NCBI GenBank assembly: GCA_030523775.1
Contig: JAUNHW010000009.1
Location: forward strand, 1-64,000
Source of the DNA: Akkermansia sp.
GTDB taxonomy: Bacteria > Verrucomicrobiota > Verrucomicrobiia > Verrucomicrobiales > Akkermansiaceae
Direction of reading: 5' to 3'
DNA length: 64,000 nucleotides
In this document: in pieces, positions 27,288-36,648 of the stretch
How the letters are laid out: each line of letters opens with the position of its first letter
Numbering within the stretch: position 1 is the stretch's first letter
Made by a program: the position numbers and the translations under genes
Notes under the pieces: model-generated
The model's input: the letters and a program-made list of their open reading frames with translations, nothing else
Told to the model about the DNA's origin: nothing
Database searches by the model: none

Positions 27288-27668
27288 CTACCGCGGCATC
27301 TGGAAGGGCGGCAGCTCCGCGGGCTTGTAGTCCTGCGGGGCCACTATGGGGCGCAGCGGCAGGGTCACCTCGTCTTCCTGGATATACTGCGCCTTGCTGG
27401 ACCATTTGGTCCACAGGAAGGAACGCAGTTTCCCCTGTTTGGTGGCAATGCTGGTGGCAGCCAGCTCATAGCCCGGTTTTTGGGCGATAATGGCCAGATC
27501 CCCGGTCTGCTCCACCCGGGTGGTGACGGGGCTTGTGCCAACATCCTTCCCGTTGATGGAGATGCGCGCGCCCTCCGGTTTGGTGTGCACGGTGAAATCC
27601 TTGGGCGGCATGTTCTGGCAGGATGCCAGGAACGCCGCGGCTGCAACGAGGGGGAGGATTCGCTTCAT
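27288..27668 (-). CDS. PEGA-domain lipoprotein
   Basis: The 126-residue protein has a signal peptide with lipobox LASC and one PEGA domain (about residues 25-65, with the defining KPEGARISINGKDVG stretch). PEGA domains are small beta-sandwiches of surface proteins. The rest (about 70-126) is unassigned. The start at 27668 (MKRILPLV) is fixed by the promoter at 27676-27704, whose predicted transcription start is one base before the ATG. It is monocistronic with a terminator at 27181-27214. Confidence 0.8.
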   Translation of the reverse strand: MKRILPLVAAAAFLASCQNMPPKDFTVHTKPEGARISINGKDVGTSPVTTRVEQTGDLAIIAQKPGYELAATSIATKQGKLRSFLWTKWSSKAQYIQEDEVTLPLRPIVAPQDYKPAELPPFQMPR

Positions 27669-27675
27669 CTTGCGG

Positions 27676-27704
27676 ATTCTACCCCGCGCGCACTCCGCCC
27701 GCAA
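27676..27704 (-). promoter_or_regulatory. Promoter of the PEGA lipoprotein gene
   Basis: Minus strand TTGCGG (27704-27699), 17 bases and TAGAAT (27681-27676). The predicted start near 27669 makes the transcript leaderless at the ATG 27668. Confidence 0.7.
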
Positions 27705-27737
27705 GCCAAAAATCCATCTGTTGGAGGAACCGCGGGG

Positions 27738-28355
27738 CTACACGCCGAGCTCCTGGAGGATGACCTCGCGGATGCGCTGCTGCACGTCCGTGACGGTGCC
27801 GTCCGCCTCAATCCGGTGGAGCCAGGGCATCTCCATCCCAGAATAGACGCCAGCCACGGCGGAGAGGAAATCCTCGCGCTCAAAGGCATCGTGCCCGTTG
27901 CCGCGCGCGTTCATGCGCTGCAGGGCCTGCTCCACGGGGATATCCAGCCAGAAGGCCACATCCGGGATGGTGGCAAACTCCTCGTTCATCTCCCGCAGCT
28001 GCTCCACGTTGGCGCCGCTGGCGCCCTGGTAGGCCATCATGGAAAGGTAGTAGCGGTCCAGCAGAACCCATTTGCCCGCCGCCAGCGCGGGTTCAATGAA
28101 GCCGCGCACGTGCTCGCGGCGGTCCTGCAGCAGGCATTCAATCTCATCCTCCACGCTCAGGCGCTCGCCGGAGAGCGCGGCCTCGCGCACCTTCATGCCC
28201 CACGGTCCGCGCGTGGGCTCGAAATCCGTTTCCACCTCCAGGCCGCGCGCACGCAAGTAGCGCGCCAGCAAATCGATTTGGGTGGATTTGCCTGTGCCGT
28301 CAATCCCCTCAAACACAATGAGGGAGCCCCTTAGGTGAGGTGTTTCGGATTCCAT
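27738..28355 (-). CDS. tmk: Thymidylate kinase
   Basis: Phosphorylates dTMP to dTDP for DNA synthesis. The 205-residue protein has the P-loop GIDGTGKST near residue 17, the substrate motif DRYYLS, and a DRRxHV helix (LLQDRREHVRG) that binds the nucleotide. Length is normal for bacterial Tmk. The start at 28355 (MESETPHL) fits a promoter whose start site is only about 4 bases upstream; the in-frame extension upstream is not supported. It is transcribed alone and faces no obvious partner genes. Confidence 0.93.
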   Translation of the reverse strand: MESETPHLRGSLIVFEGIDGTGKSTQIDLLARYLRARGLEVETDFEPTRGPWGMKVREAALSGERLSVEDEIECLLQDRREHVRGFIEPALAAGKWVLLDRYYLSMMAYQGASGANVEQLREMNEEFATIPDVAFWLDIPVEQALQRMNARGNGHDAFEREDFLSAVAGVYSGMEMPWLHRIEADGTVTDVQQRIREVILQELGV

Positions 28356-28365
28356 GGTGAGGTCT

Positions 28366-28394
28366 ACCGTACCATACCACGCCCCGCGCTTCAA
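28366..28394 (-). promoter_or_regulatory. Promoter of tmk
   Basis: Minus strand TTGAAG (28394-28389), 17 bases and TACGGT (28371-28366). The predicted start near 28359 leaves about 4 bases before the ATG at 28355. It lies in the short gap behind the phosphatase gene. Confidence 0.5.
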
Positions 28395-28416
28395 GCATAA
28401 AGTGAAAGGATTGCGC

Positions 28417-29298
28417 TCAATCCTCCAGGAACATCCCGCGCAGCTCGCGGATATCGTCTTCGGAAAGGCAGATTTGGTTGAGCAGGTATTCGTGCAGGGA
28501 ACCGTATTCATGCTCCACGAGCTGCAGGGCCTTGGCGAAGCGCGGGGTGTTCACGCCAATGAAGGACTGGATGGCGTCCAGCGCGGCGGCATCGCAGCCT
28601 TCCTCCCGCAGCTGGGCGGAGAGGGTGTCCATCTGCTCCCGGTAGAAGATGTTGGACATATCGAAATCCGCGATAATCAGGTCCATATCCGCGCCGAGCG
28701 CGGCGAGCAGGAGCGCGGCGCCTATGCCTGTGCGGTCCTTGCCCTGGGCGCAGTGCCAGAGCACGGCTCCCTCTGCAGTGGAGAGCACGCGGTTGAAGAA
28801 GGTGGTGTACTGCAGCTGGGTGAATTCCGAGAACAGGAGCGTGGGGTACATGCCGCGCGCCATGGCCTGCCCCTCCGGGTGGCGCGCCAGCTCCATGAAG
28901 ATGGCTATCGGGTCCGCCGCGGTTTCCCTGGCGGCGCGGGCATCCCCGCTCCGTGCGGCGGCGCGCGCCACCGCGCGGCCCACGGCGCCGCTCCACTCGT
29001 CCTTGGAGGGGTCCACGGTGGGCAGCAGGATGCTGTCCGCTCCTTCCACGGGGCGGTCCGGCGAGCGGTCCGCCTCGCTCTTCATGCGGAAATCCACAAT
29101 GTGGCGCAGCCGGTACACGCCCGCCAGGCGCGCCAGGTCCGCATCCGTGGCGGTGGAGAGGTTGCCGCTGCGCAGCAGGCGGCCACGGCGGATCTTGCGG
29201 CCGTCCGCCATCACGTAGCCGCCCAGCTCGCGGGCATTGGCCACGCCTTGGAGACCGATGCTCTGCTGCTCGAAAGTGATGTGGGCTGTTGCTCCCAT
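28417..29298 (-). CDS. Tyrosine-protein phosphatase (DSP-like, YwqE/SIW14/LipA type)
   Basis: A 293-residue cysteine-dependent phosphatase. The N-terminal NARELGGY with RRGRLLRSGNLS is the family start, and the P-loop HCAQGKDRTG carries nucleophile Cys183 and Arg189. The family (Pfam Y_phosphatase3) includes phosphotyrosine and phosphoinositide phosphatases, so the substrate is open. No signal peptide is seen, so it should be cytoplasmic. It has its own promoter and is transcribed divergently from the AGCS symporter. It could counteract the kinase at 19956-21071, but only general logic supports that. Confidence 0.88.
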   Translation of the reverse strand: MGATAHITFEQQSIGLQGVANARELGGYVMADGRKIRRGRLLRSGNLSTATDADLARLAGVYRLRHIVDFRMKSEADRSPDRPVEGADSILLPTVDPSKDEWSGAVGRAVARAAARSGDARAARETAADPIAIFMELARHPEGQAMARGMYPTLLFSEFTQLQYTTFFNRVLSTAEGAVLWHCAQGKDRTGIGAALLLAALGADMDLIIADFDMSNIFYREQMDTLSAQLREEGCDAAALDAIQSFIGVNTPRFAKALQLVEHEYGSLHEYLLNQICLSEDDIRELRGMFLED

Positions 29299-29319
29299 GC
29301 CGTGCGGTACTATGCACCG

Positions 29320-29348
29320 AGCATACCCCCGCCGCGGGGGAAAGTCAA
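29320..29348 (-). promoter_or_regulatory. Promoter of the phosphatase gene
   Basis: Minus strand TTGACT (29348-29343), 17 bases and TATGCT (29325-29320), with about 15 bases of leader before the ATG at 29298. Confidence 0.65.
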
Positions 29349-29379
29349 GGCCGTCAAGGGCATGTGTTTTAGAAAGAGC

Positions 29380-29408
29380 TTGACAAGGTGGGCGCGCGCG
29401 GCTACCCT
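29380..29408 (+). promoter_or_regulatory. Promoter of the AGCS symporter gene
   Basis: TTGACA (29380-29385), 17 bases and TACCCT (29403-29408). The predicted start near 29415 is 2 bases before the ATG at 29417, so the mRNA should be essentially leaderless. Confidence 0.6.
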
Positions 29409-29416
29409 GCGCGCAC

Positions 29417-30817
29417 ATGGTTGAATGCATTGACAAAGCGTTGGAAGCGTGCAGCGGGTTCCTGTGGGGGTACATCCTGCTGTTCTGCCTGCTGGGCACG
29501 CACCTGTACCTCACGCTGGTGCTGCGCTTTCCGCAGCGCTACCTGTTGCGGGCCATGGGCTATTACTTCAAGCGCACGGGTCACGGGCAGATTTCCCACT
29601 TCTCATCGCTGATGGTTTCCCTGGCGGCGAACGTGGGCACGGGCAACATCATAGGCGTGGCGGTGGCGGTGGCCACCGGCGGCCCCGGCGCGGTGTTCTG
29701 GTGCATGGTGACCGGCCTGCTGGGCATGACCACGCGGTATGCGGAGTGCCTGCTGACGCTCTGCCACCGCCGGCGGGACGAGCACGGGCAGATAGTGGGC
29801 GGCCCCATGTACGTGCTGGAGCACGGCATGCACTGCAAGTGGCTGGCCGTGGTGTTTGCAGTGTTCACGGCCATTGCGGCCTTCGGCATCGGCAACCTCA
29901 CGCAGGCGAACGCGGTATCCGCCGTGCTCCGGGAATCCGCGCTGCAGGTGGAACCGTGGGTCACCGGGCTCATCCTGAGCGTGCTGGTGGGCACTGTGCT
30001 GCTGGGCGGCTTGCGGGGTGTGGCGCGCACATGCGTGGCCTGCGTGCCGAGCATGGCGCTGCTCTACCTGGCGGGCTGCGTGCTGGTGCTCGCGGCGCAC
30101 GCGGATGCCGTTTGGCCCGCCATCTGCCTGATCATGGATTCCGCATTCAGCCCGCAGGCGGCCACGGGCGGCTTTATAGGCTCCACGCTCATGCTGGCCA
30201 TGCGCACGGGCGTGCAGCGCGGCCTGTTCTCCAACGAGGCGGGCATGGGCTCCTCCCCCATTGTGGCGGCGCCCGTGCAAACGCCCAATGCCGTGCAGCA
30301 GGCCCTGGTGGCCTCCACCGGGCCCTTCTGGGACACGGTGGTGATATGCACGCTCACGGGCATCACCCTCACCACCTGCCTTTATGCGGAGCCCTCCATT
30401 GCAGCGGCGGACGGCTCGCTGCTCAGCTTCCACGCATTCGGCACCATAGGGGCGCTGGGCTCCGGCATGCTCACCATTGCGCTGGCTGCATTCGTGGTGT
30501 CCACGCTGCTGGGGTGGTCGTACTTCGGCGAGCGTGCGCTGCAATACCTGGGCGGGGTGAAACTCATCACCCCGTACCGCGTGGTGTGGGTGGCGGCGGT
30601 CTTTGTGGGCAGCGTGATTCCCAAGAGCGGCATTGTGTGGAACTTTGCAGACTGCGCGAACGCGCTCATGGCCCTGCCCAACCTCATCTGCCTGGTGGCG
30701 CTCACCCCCACCCTGCTGCAGCAGACGCGCCACTACCTGTGGGGCAACCGGCTGGATGAGGTGGACCCCGGCATCTTCCTGGAAACAGCTGAACGAGAGG
30801 ACGTTAGGGACAACTGA
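29417..30817 (+). CDS. Alanine/glycine:cation symporter (AGCS family)
   Basis: A sodium-coupled amino acid importer. The 466-residue protein is almost wholly hydrophobic with about 10-11 membrane helices. It has the family signatures NVGTGNIIGVAVAVATGGPG (about 73-92) and QRGLFSNEAGMGSSP (about 263-277). AGCS members take up L-alanine, D-alanine or glycine; which one is used here cannot be told. It is monocistronic. Its stop is followed by about 155 bases before the next strong hairpin, a region that may hold a structured RNA. Confidence 0.93.
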   Translation: MVECIDKALEACSGFLWGYILLFCLLGTHLYLTLVLRFPQRYLLRAMGYYFKRTGHGQISHFSSLMVSLAANVGTGNIIGVAVAVATGGPGAVFWCMVTGLLGMTTRYAECLLTLCHRRRDEHGQIVGGPMYVLEHGMHCKWLAVVFAVFTAIAAFGIGNLTQANAVSAVLRESALQVEPWVTGLILSVLVGTVLLGGLRGVARTCVACVPSMALLYLAGCVLVLAAHADAVWPAICLIMDSAFSPQAATGGFIGSTLMLAMRTGVQRGLFSNEAGMGSSPIVAAPVQTPNAVQQALVASTGPFWDTVVICTLTGITLTTCLYAEPSIAAADGSLLSFHAFGTIGALGSGMLTIALAAFVVSTLLGWSYFGERALQYLGGVKLITPYRVVWVAAVFVGSVIPKSGIVWNFADCANALMALPNLICLVALTPTLLQQTRHYLWGNRLDEVDPGIFLETAEREDVRDN

Positions 30818-30875
30818 GAACGCGTCCCCGGCCCTGTGTCATACAAAGATTGAACGTTTTCCCCGCGGGGTGCGT

Positions 30876-31012
30876 CTACCCTTCATCGGTTCTTCCGGTT
30901 GTGGATGAAGGAGAGAGCATCCGCAGCCCGCTAGAAAGGAAGAGCTGAGTTTCATAGGTAGTAAGTTGGGTCGCACCCCGCACGGCGTCATGCCTGCGGG
31001 GTGCGGCTTTTC
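30876..31012 (+). ncRNA. Candidate structured RNA ending in a terminator
   Basis: This non-coding stretch can fold with a closing helix CTACC (30876-30880)/GGTAG (30957-30961), a hairpin CTTCATC (30881-30887)/GATGAAG (30904-30910) and CAGC (30924-30927)/GCTG (30944-30947), and then runs into a rho-independent terminator. A TTGAAC at 30850-30855 could be a -35, but no good -10 is found. It matches no RNA class that I recognise and could simply be the 3' untranslated region of the AGCS gene. Confidence 0.3.
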
Positions 31013-31013
31013 T
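30972..31013 (+). terminator. Rho-independent terminator
   Basis: CGCACCCCGCA (30972-30982) pairs perfectly with TGCGGGGTGCG (30995-31005), followed by GCTTTTCT. It ends the AGCS transcript or the candidate RNA. Confidence 0.85.
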
Positions 31014-31043
31014 ATGCATGCGGCAGGAAAACGCGGTGGAAGG

Positions 31044-31071
31044 TTGCATTTGCGGCGCGGGCTGCTATAAT
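31044..31071 (+). promoter_or_regulatory. Promoter of the membrane protein-icd operon
   Basis: TTGCAT (31044-31049), 16 bases and a perfect TATAAT (31066-31071). About 16 bases of leader precede the ATG at 31094. Confidence 0.75.
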
Positions 31072-31093
31072 GGGCGGGCAAATTCCGCAAGAG

Positions 31094-31428
31094 ATGGCAA
31101 AACTGACAATCAAGAGCGCCCCCGCGGCACCCGCGCCCGTAAAGGAGGCGCCCAAGCAAGCGGGGTGGACGTACTACGTGATACCGCCGCTGCTCATCAT
31201 CGGCGTGTTCTGGTATTGCAGCAAGCAGGCGCACAAGATTTCCACGCCCGCACCCGCGCAACCCGCCGTGGCGGCGGCACCCGCTGCACCCGCGCAGGAT
31301 GAAGCCGCGGAAACTTCTGAACAACCGAATGCGGAACAGCCTGCCGCCACCTCCGCGGCGGATGAAGACTTTGCCGGAGGTGGCGGTGATGCAGCCGATG
31401 ACGAATCTCAACAAGAAGAAACAGAAGA

Positions 31429-31432
<4 letters not shown>
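31094..31432 (+). CDS. Small single-pass membrane protein, Ala/Pro/Glu-rich
   Basis: The 112-residue protein has a short Lys/Pro-rich N-terminus, one membrane helix (about 24-42, [16 protein letters not shown]), and a long low-complexity part of Ala, Pro, Glu and Asp ending in a very acidic tail. No family is recognised. The promoter at 31044-31071 decides the start at 31094 (MAKLTIKS). Its stop overlaps the icd start by 4 bases, so icd is translationally coupled to it, which is an odd leader for a TCA-cycle gene. Confidence 0.65.
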
Positions 31433-32649
<1,217 letters not shown>

Positions 32650-32652
32650 ACC

Positions 32653-33324
32653 ATGCCGGATCCCTCCTACGTCCACTCCGTTTTCAGCGCGATAGCGGAA
32701 CGCTACGTGACCGCCAACCACGTGCTCTCCCTGGGCACGGATATCCCCTGGCGGCAGCGCGCGCTGCAAATCATCGCGGAGTGGAAGCCGGGCAAGCTGC
32801 TGGATATTGCCACCGGCACGGGAGATTTGGCGCTCGCCATTGAAGACGCCCTGCCGGACACCGAGGTGCTGGGCACGGATTTCTGCCGCGCCATGCTGGA
32901 TGTGGCGGAGCGCCGCGGGCTGCGGCGCACGCTGGAGGCGGATGCCATGCACCTGCCGCTGGCGGACGGCTCGTTCGATGCCGCCACAGTGGCGTTCGGC
33001 CTGCGCAACATGGCGGACTACCCCGCCGCGCTGCGGGAGTTCCGCCGCGTGCTGAAGCCCGGCGGTCACCTGCTGGTGCTGGATTTCAGCATGCCGGAAG
33101 GCGTGCTCGCCGCACCCTACCGACTGTATCTGCACCACATCCTGCCGCGCCTGGCAGGCTGGGTCACGGGCCAGCCCGGCGCATACGCGTACCTGGGCGA
33201 CAGCATCGAGGCTTTCCCGCGCGGCCAAGCCTTCCTGGATCTCCTGCGCCAAAACGGCTACGCCCACCCGCGCCACATTCCCCTCTCCCTGGGCATCGCC
33301 GCCATCTACACAGCAGAAAGGTGA
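32653..33324 (+). CDS. menG: Demethylmenaquinone/ubiquinone methyltransferase
   Basis: The final C-methylation of menaquinone (or ubiquinone) using S-adenosylmethionine. The 223-residue class I methyltransferase has the SAM-binding LLDIATGTGDLALAIE block near residue 49, the acidic loop LGTDF, and the UbiE/MenG signatures VAFGLRNM and FRRVLKPGGHLLVLDFS. In an anaerobic gut bacterium menaquinone is the likely product. It lies 3 bases after icd and should be cotranscribed. Its stop is 9 bases from the stop of the convergent ClC gene. Confidence 0.93.
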   Translation: MPDPSYVHSVFSAIAERYVTANHVLSLGTDIPWRQRALQIIAEWKPGKLLDIATGTGDLALAIEDALPDTEVLGTDFCRAMLDVAERRGLRRTLEADAMHLPLADGSFDAATVAFGLRNMADYPAALREFRRVLKPGGHLLVLDFSMPEGVLAAPYRLYLHHILPRLAGWVTGQPGAYAYLGDSIEAFPRGQAFLDLLRQNGYAHPRHIPLSLGIAAIYTAER

Positions 33325-33333
33325 CACGCCTGT

Positions 33334-35049
33334 TCACCCGCGGGAGATGGCCTTGCGGAGGAGGAGGGTGCTGACGCGGTAGAGTTCCGTGCGGCTGACG
33401 ATGCCGCAGAGGGAGCGGGTGGCGGGTTCCACCACGGGGAGGGAATTGAGCGGGCAGTCCTGGAAGGCGCGCAGGGCCTCCGGCATGCCGTCGGTGGGCG
33501 CCAGGACGGGAGCATCCGCATGCATGAGACTTCCGGCGCAGGCATCGGCACCGGCGTCCGCCATCCCGGATGCGAGGATAAGGCCCGCGTAGCGGCCCTC
33601 CGCATCCACCACGGGCACGTTTTCGTCCGGGTGGCGCAGCATTTGGTGGAGCACGCGGTCCAGGGGCGCAGAGGTATGCACCAGCACGGGGCTGCGGCGC
33701 ATCACATCCGCCACGCGCATGGCGGCGGGGGCAGCGTTCAGGGTGGATGCACCCGTGGCGGCGCGGTCGTAGAGGGAGCCGGCGGGCAGCAGGCGGGCCA
33801 CGCCGTATGCCACGGCCACGGCCACCATGAGCGGGAAGATGATGGAGGCGTTCAGGGTGAGCTCAATCACCAGCAGGAGCGCGGTGATGGGTGCACGCGC
33901 CGCCACACCGAAAAACGCCGCCATGCCCACCAGCGCATACGGCAGCACGCCGCCGCCCACGCCCAGGAAATCCGCACCCGCGCCGAACAGCGCGCCCAGG
34001 AAACAGCCAATCATGAGCGTGGGCATGAGCATGCCGCCCATGGTGCCCACGCCGAACACCACCGCCACCAGCAAAACCTTGCAACCCAGCAGCGCCGCCA
34101 TGTGCGGCGTGGAGAGGCTGCCCGCCACCAGGGAGGCAATGGCCTCTTGCCCGTTGCCGACGATGAAGGGATCTTTCCACGCCACCAGCCCCACCAGCAG
34201 CCCGGCGGCCGCCATGCGCGGCAGCAGCCAGGCGGGGCGGCCGTTCAGGCGGCGGCGCATCCACGCCGCGAACCACACCCAGCCGCGCGCGCAAAGCGCG
34301 GCCGCAACGGCCAGCAGGATGCAGAGCAGCACTTGCGGGAGGCTGCCGAACACCACATCCGCCGCATACAGGGCACCCGTGCGGCCCAGCAGCCACATCA
34401 GCGCGTAGGAGATGCAGGAGGCCGCCAGCAGAGGGGCCATGTAGCTGATGCTGAAGGTGCCCACCAGAACCTCGCACACAAACAGGCAGGAGCTCAGCGG
34501 CGTGTGGATGGCGGCGGTCATGCCCGCCGCCGCGCCGCAGCCCACCAGCAGCCCCAGCCGCGCGGGAGAGACATTGAGCAGGCGCCCCGCGGCGGATGCC
34601 GCCACGGCGGAAGCCTGGATGAGCGCGCCCACCTTGCCGATGCACGCGCCGCTGCCCAGGGAAAGCACGGCGGAAACACTGCGCAGGAACCCCTGGCGGC
34701 GCGGCAGGCGGCCATCGCCCAGGGAGAACGCCTCCATGTACTCCGGCATGGGGCGCTTGTCCACCCGCATGGCATAGAGCAGCACCAGCGCGGCGGGAAT
34801 GGCGCCCGCGGCGGGCAGCAGCACGCGCGCCCACTCCGGCAGCTGCATGAAACAATCCACCCGCGGGCACCACTGCCCGGTGTAGAGCCACTGCACAGCA
34901 TCTATTCCGCAATCAAACAGCAGGGCGGCCACCGCGCCCGCAAGCCCCAGCAGCAGCGCCTGCACCAGCATGGCCTGCCGCTGCCCGATGTGAAGCGCGC
35001 GCATCACCCGCAGCAAAAACATCCGGCGGTGGTAGGTGGCGCGGTTCAT
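33334..35049 (-). CDS. ClC-family chloride channel/transporter with CBS pair, gating Glu replaced
   Basis: The 571-residue protein has the ClC membrane core (about residues 25-430, some 10-12 helices) and two CBS domains at the C-terminus (about 440-571) that may bind adenine nucleotides. The pore motif normally written G(K/R)EGP reads GKVGA at 138-142, so the gating/proton glutamate is Val140. The second filter motif appears as GGMLMPTLMIG. Loss of the glutamate suggests a passive, proton-uncoupled or altered-selectivity pathway. The start at 35049 (MNRATYHRR) lies 19 bases after the ABC ATPase gene; longer readings run through that gene and are spurious. Confidence 0.88.
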   Translation of the reverse strand: MNRATYHRRMFLLRVMRALHIGQRQAMLVQALLLGLAGAVAALLFDCGIDAVQWLYTGQWCPRVDCFMQLPEWARVLLPAAGAIPAALVLLYAMRVDKRPMPEYMEAFSLGDGRLPRRQGFLRSVSAVLSLGSGACIGKVGALIQASAVAASAAGRLLNVSPARLGLLVGCGAAAGMTAAIHTPLSSCLFVCEVLVGTFSISYMAPLLAASCISYALMWLLGRTGALYAADVVFGSLPQVLLCILLAVAAALCARGWVWFAAWMRRRLNGRPAWLLPRMAAAGLLVGLVAWKDPFIVGNGQEAIASLVAGSLSTPHMAALLGCKVLLVAVVFGVGTMGGMLMPTLMIGCFLGALFGAGADFLGVGGGVLPYALVGMAAFFGVAARAPITALLLVIELTLNASIIFPLMVAVAVAYGVARLLPAGSLYDRAATGASTLNAAPAAMRVADVMRRSPVLVHTSAPLDRVLHQMLRHPDENVPVVDAEGRYAGLILASGMADAGADACAGSLMHADAPVLAPTDGMPEALRAFQDCPLNSLPVVEPATRSLCGIVSRTELYRVSTLLLRKAISRG

Positions 35050-35068
35050 ACGCTGCCGTGCAGGTTGG

Positions 35069-35722
35069 TTACGCCACCACGCCGTCGCGGATGGTGAGCA
35101 CGCGGTCACCGCGGGCGGCGATGGCGGGATCGTGCGTGACCACCACCAGGGTTTTGCCGCCCTGCTCCGCGAGCTCGAAAAGGAGGTCCAGAATCTGGGC
35201 GCCGTTACGGGAATCCAGGTTTCCGGTGGGCTCGTCTGCAAAGATGATGGCGGGATTGTGCGCGAGGGCGCGGGCAATGGCCACGCGCTGCTGCTCACCG
35301 CCGGAGAGCTCGTTTGGCAGGTGGTCCAGGCGGTCTCCCAAGCCCACGCGCTGCAGCAGGGAGACCACGCGGTCCGTGGCCTCGCGCCCGGCCACGGCGG
35401 TGGCGAGGGATGCGTTTTCCAGGGCGGTGAGCTCCGGCATGAGCATGTAGTTCTGGAAGATGAATCCCATGGTGCGGTTGCGGAAGCGCGCGCGCTCCCT
35501 GGCGGAGAGGGCGTAGATATCCACGCCGTCAATCACCACCTGCCCCTGCAGGGGCTGCTCCAGCCCGGCGAGGGTGTACATGAGGGTGGTTTTGCCGGCG
35601 CCGCTGGGGCCGCAGAGAAAAACCTTCTCACCGCGGTTGATGTGGAGGTCCAGCCCGTGCAGCACTTCCACCTGCTTCTTGCCGATGGAGTAGGAACGGT
35701 GGAGGTTGGTGGCTTGTATCAT
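35069..35722 (-). CDS. ABC transporter ATP-binding protein (LolD/MacB type)
   Basis: The 217-residue ATPase has Walker A GPSGAGKT (38-45), a Q-loop (FIFQNYML), the signature LSGGEQQR (139-146), Walker B with Glu164 (FADEPTGNLDS) and the switch His in VTHDP. The LSGGEQQRVAIARAL and DEPTGNLDS forms are typical of the LolD/MacB/FtsE group, which act on lipoproteins or as mechanotransmission ATPases. No LolC/E- or FtsX-like permease gene lies next to it, so the partner is elsewhere. It overlaps panC by 4 bases (ATGA) and precedes the ClC gene, forming the operon panC-ABC-ClC. Confidence 0.88.
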   Translation of the reverse strand: MIQATNLHRSYSIGKKQVEVLHGLDLHINRGEKVFLCGPSGAGKTTLMYTLAGLEQPLQGQVVIDGVDIYALSARERARFRNRTMGFIFQNYMLMPELTALENASLATAVAGREATDRVVSLLQRVGLGDRLDHLPNELSGGEQQRVAIARALAHNPAIIFADEPTGNLDSRNGAQILDLLFELAEQGGKTLVVVTHDPAIAARGDRVLTIRDGVVA

Positions 35723-36567
35723 GAGCGTTGCAGTTCGATGTTGTCGATCAGGCGCACATCCCCGAACCAGGCGGCCACGGCCAGGAGGGCCGTGCGGCGC
35801 TCATCCGCAAGGGCGTGCAGGTGTTCCGCATCCACCAGCTCCGCGTAGTCCACGCGCACACCGGGGATGCCCTCCAGCTTGCGGCGCACGGCGGCGGCCA
35901 CGCCTGCGGCGGGTGCGCCTTGGGCGTAGTCCGCGCGCGCCTCCAGAAGGAATTTGTAGATGCAGGGTGCGGCGGCGCGGTGCTCCGGGGTGAGCCGCGC
36001 GTTGCGGCTGGAGAGGGCCAAGCCGTCCTCCCCGCGCACAATCTCCGCGCCGTGGATGGTGACGGGGATATCCATATCCCGCACCAGGCGGCGCAGGATG
36101 GCGAGCTGCTGGTAGTCCTTCTTGCCGAACACGGCATCCGTGGGCTGCACCAGGTTGAAGAGCTTGGCCACCACCAGGCACACCCCGGCAAAGTGGCCTG
36201 GGCGGCTTGCGCCGCACAGCACGGTGGAGAGGTGGGTTTCCTCCACGGTGATGCTGCGGTCTGCGCTGTACATCTCCTCCGGCATGGGCATGAAAAGCAC
36301 ATCCACGCCGTTGTTGCGGCAAGTCTCCACATCATCCTCCGGCGTGCGGGGGTAGGCCGCCAGGTCTCCGGCATCGTTGAACTGCACGGGATTCAGGAAC
36401 ACGCTGGCCACCACCGTACCGGCGCCCGCCAGCGCGCGGGCCTGGCGGAACAGCGTGGCGTGCCCCTCGTGCAGCGCCCCCATGGTGGGCACCAGCACCA
36501 TTCTACCCGTTCCGCGCAGCGGTGCCAGCATGGTGCGCAGCTCCTCCTTTGTCCGTGCTATCTGCAT
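35719..36567 (-). CDS. panC: Pantothenate synthetase
   Basis: Condenses pantoate and beta-alanine with ATP to pantothenate, the CoA precursor. The 282-residue protein has the nucleotidyl-transferase motif HEGH (33-36), SVFLNPVQFN, the FGKKDYQQL block and a KMSKS-like segment ALSSRNARL. Length matches the family. The start at 36567 (MQIARTKEE) coincides with the transcription start predicted from the promoter at 36574-36601, so the mRNA should be leaderless. The ketopantoate reductase gene for the previous step lies separately at 47221-48138. Confidence 0.96.
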   Translation of the reverse strand: MQIARTKEELRTMLAPLRGTGRMVLVPTMGALHEGHATLFRQARALAGAGTVVASVFLNPVQFNDAGDLAAYPRTPEDDVETCRNNGVDVLFMPMPEEMYSADRSITVEETHLSTVLCGASRPGHFAGVCLVVAKLFNLVQPTDAVFGKKDYQQLAILRRLVRDMDIPVTIHGAEIVRGEDGLALSSRNARLTPEHRAAAPCIYKFLLEARADYAQGAPAAGVAAAVRRKLEGIPGVRVDYAELVDAEHLHALADERRTALLAVAAWFGDVRLIDNIELQRS

Positions 36568-36573
36568 GCCCCC

Positions 36574-36601
36574 ATTCTACCACGCCGCCCCGCGCTTTCA
36601 A
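36574..36601 (-). promoter_or_regulatory. Promoter of the panC operon
   Basis: Minus strand TTGAAA (36601-36596), 16 bases and TAGAAT (36579-36574). The predicted start falls on the panC ATG at 36567. Confidence 0.7.
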
Positions 36602-36648
36602 GGGCGAATTGGCGCAGGGCGGATTGCGGGTTGCGGGGAGTTGCGCGG

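Noticed and set aside
35050..35532. N-terminal extension of the ClC gene through the ABC ATPase gene
   Set aside because: The extension is read from another frame of the ATPase gene and gives Ser/Pro/Trp-rich sequence. The ClC start at 35049 gives a proper N-terminus.
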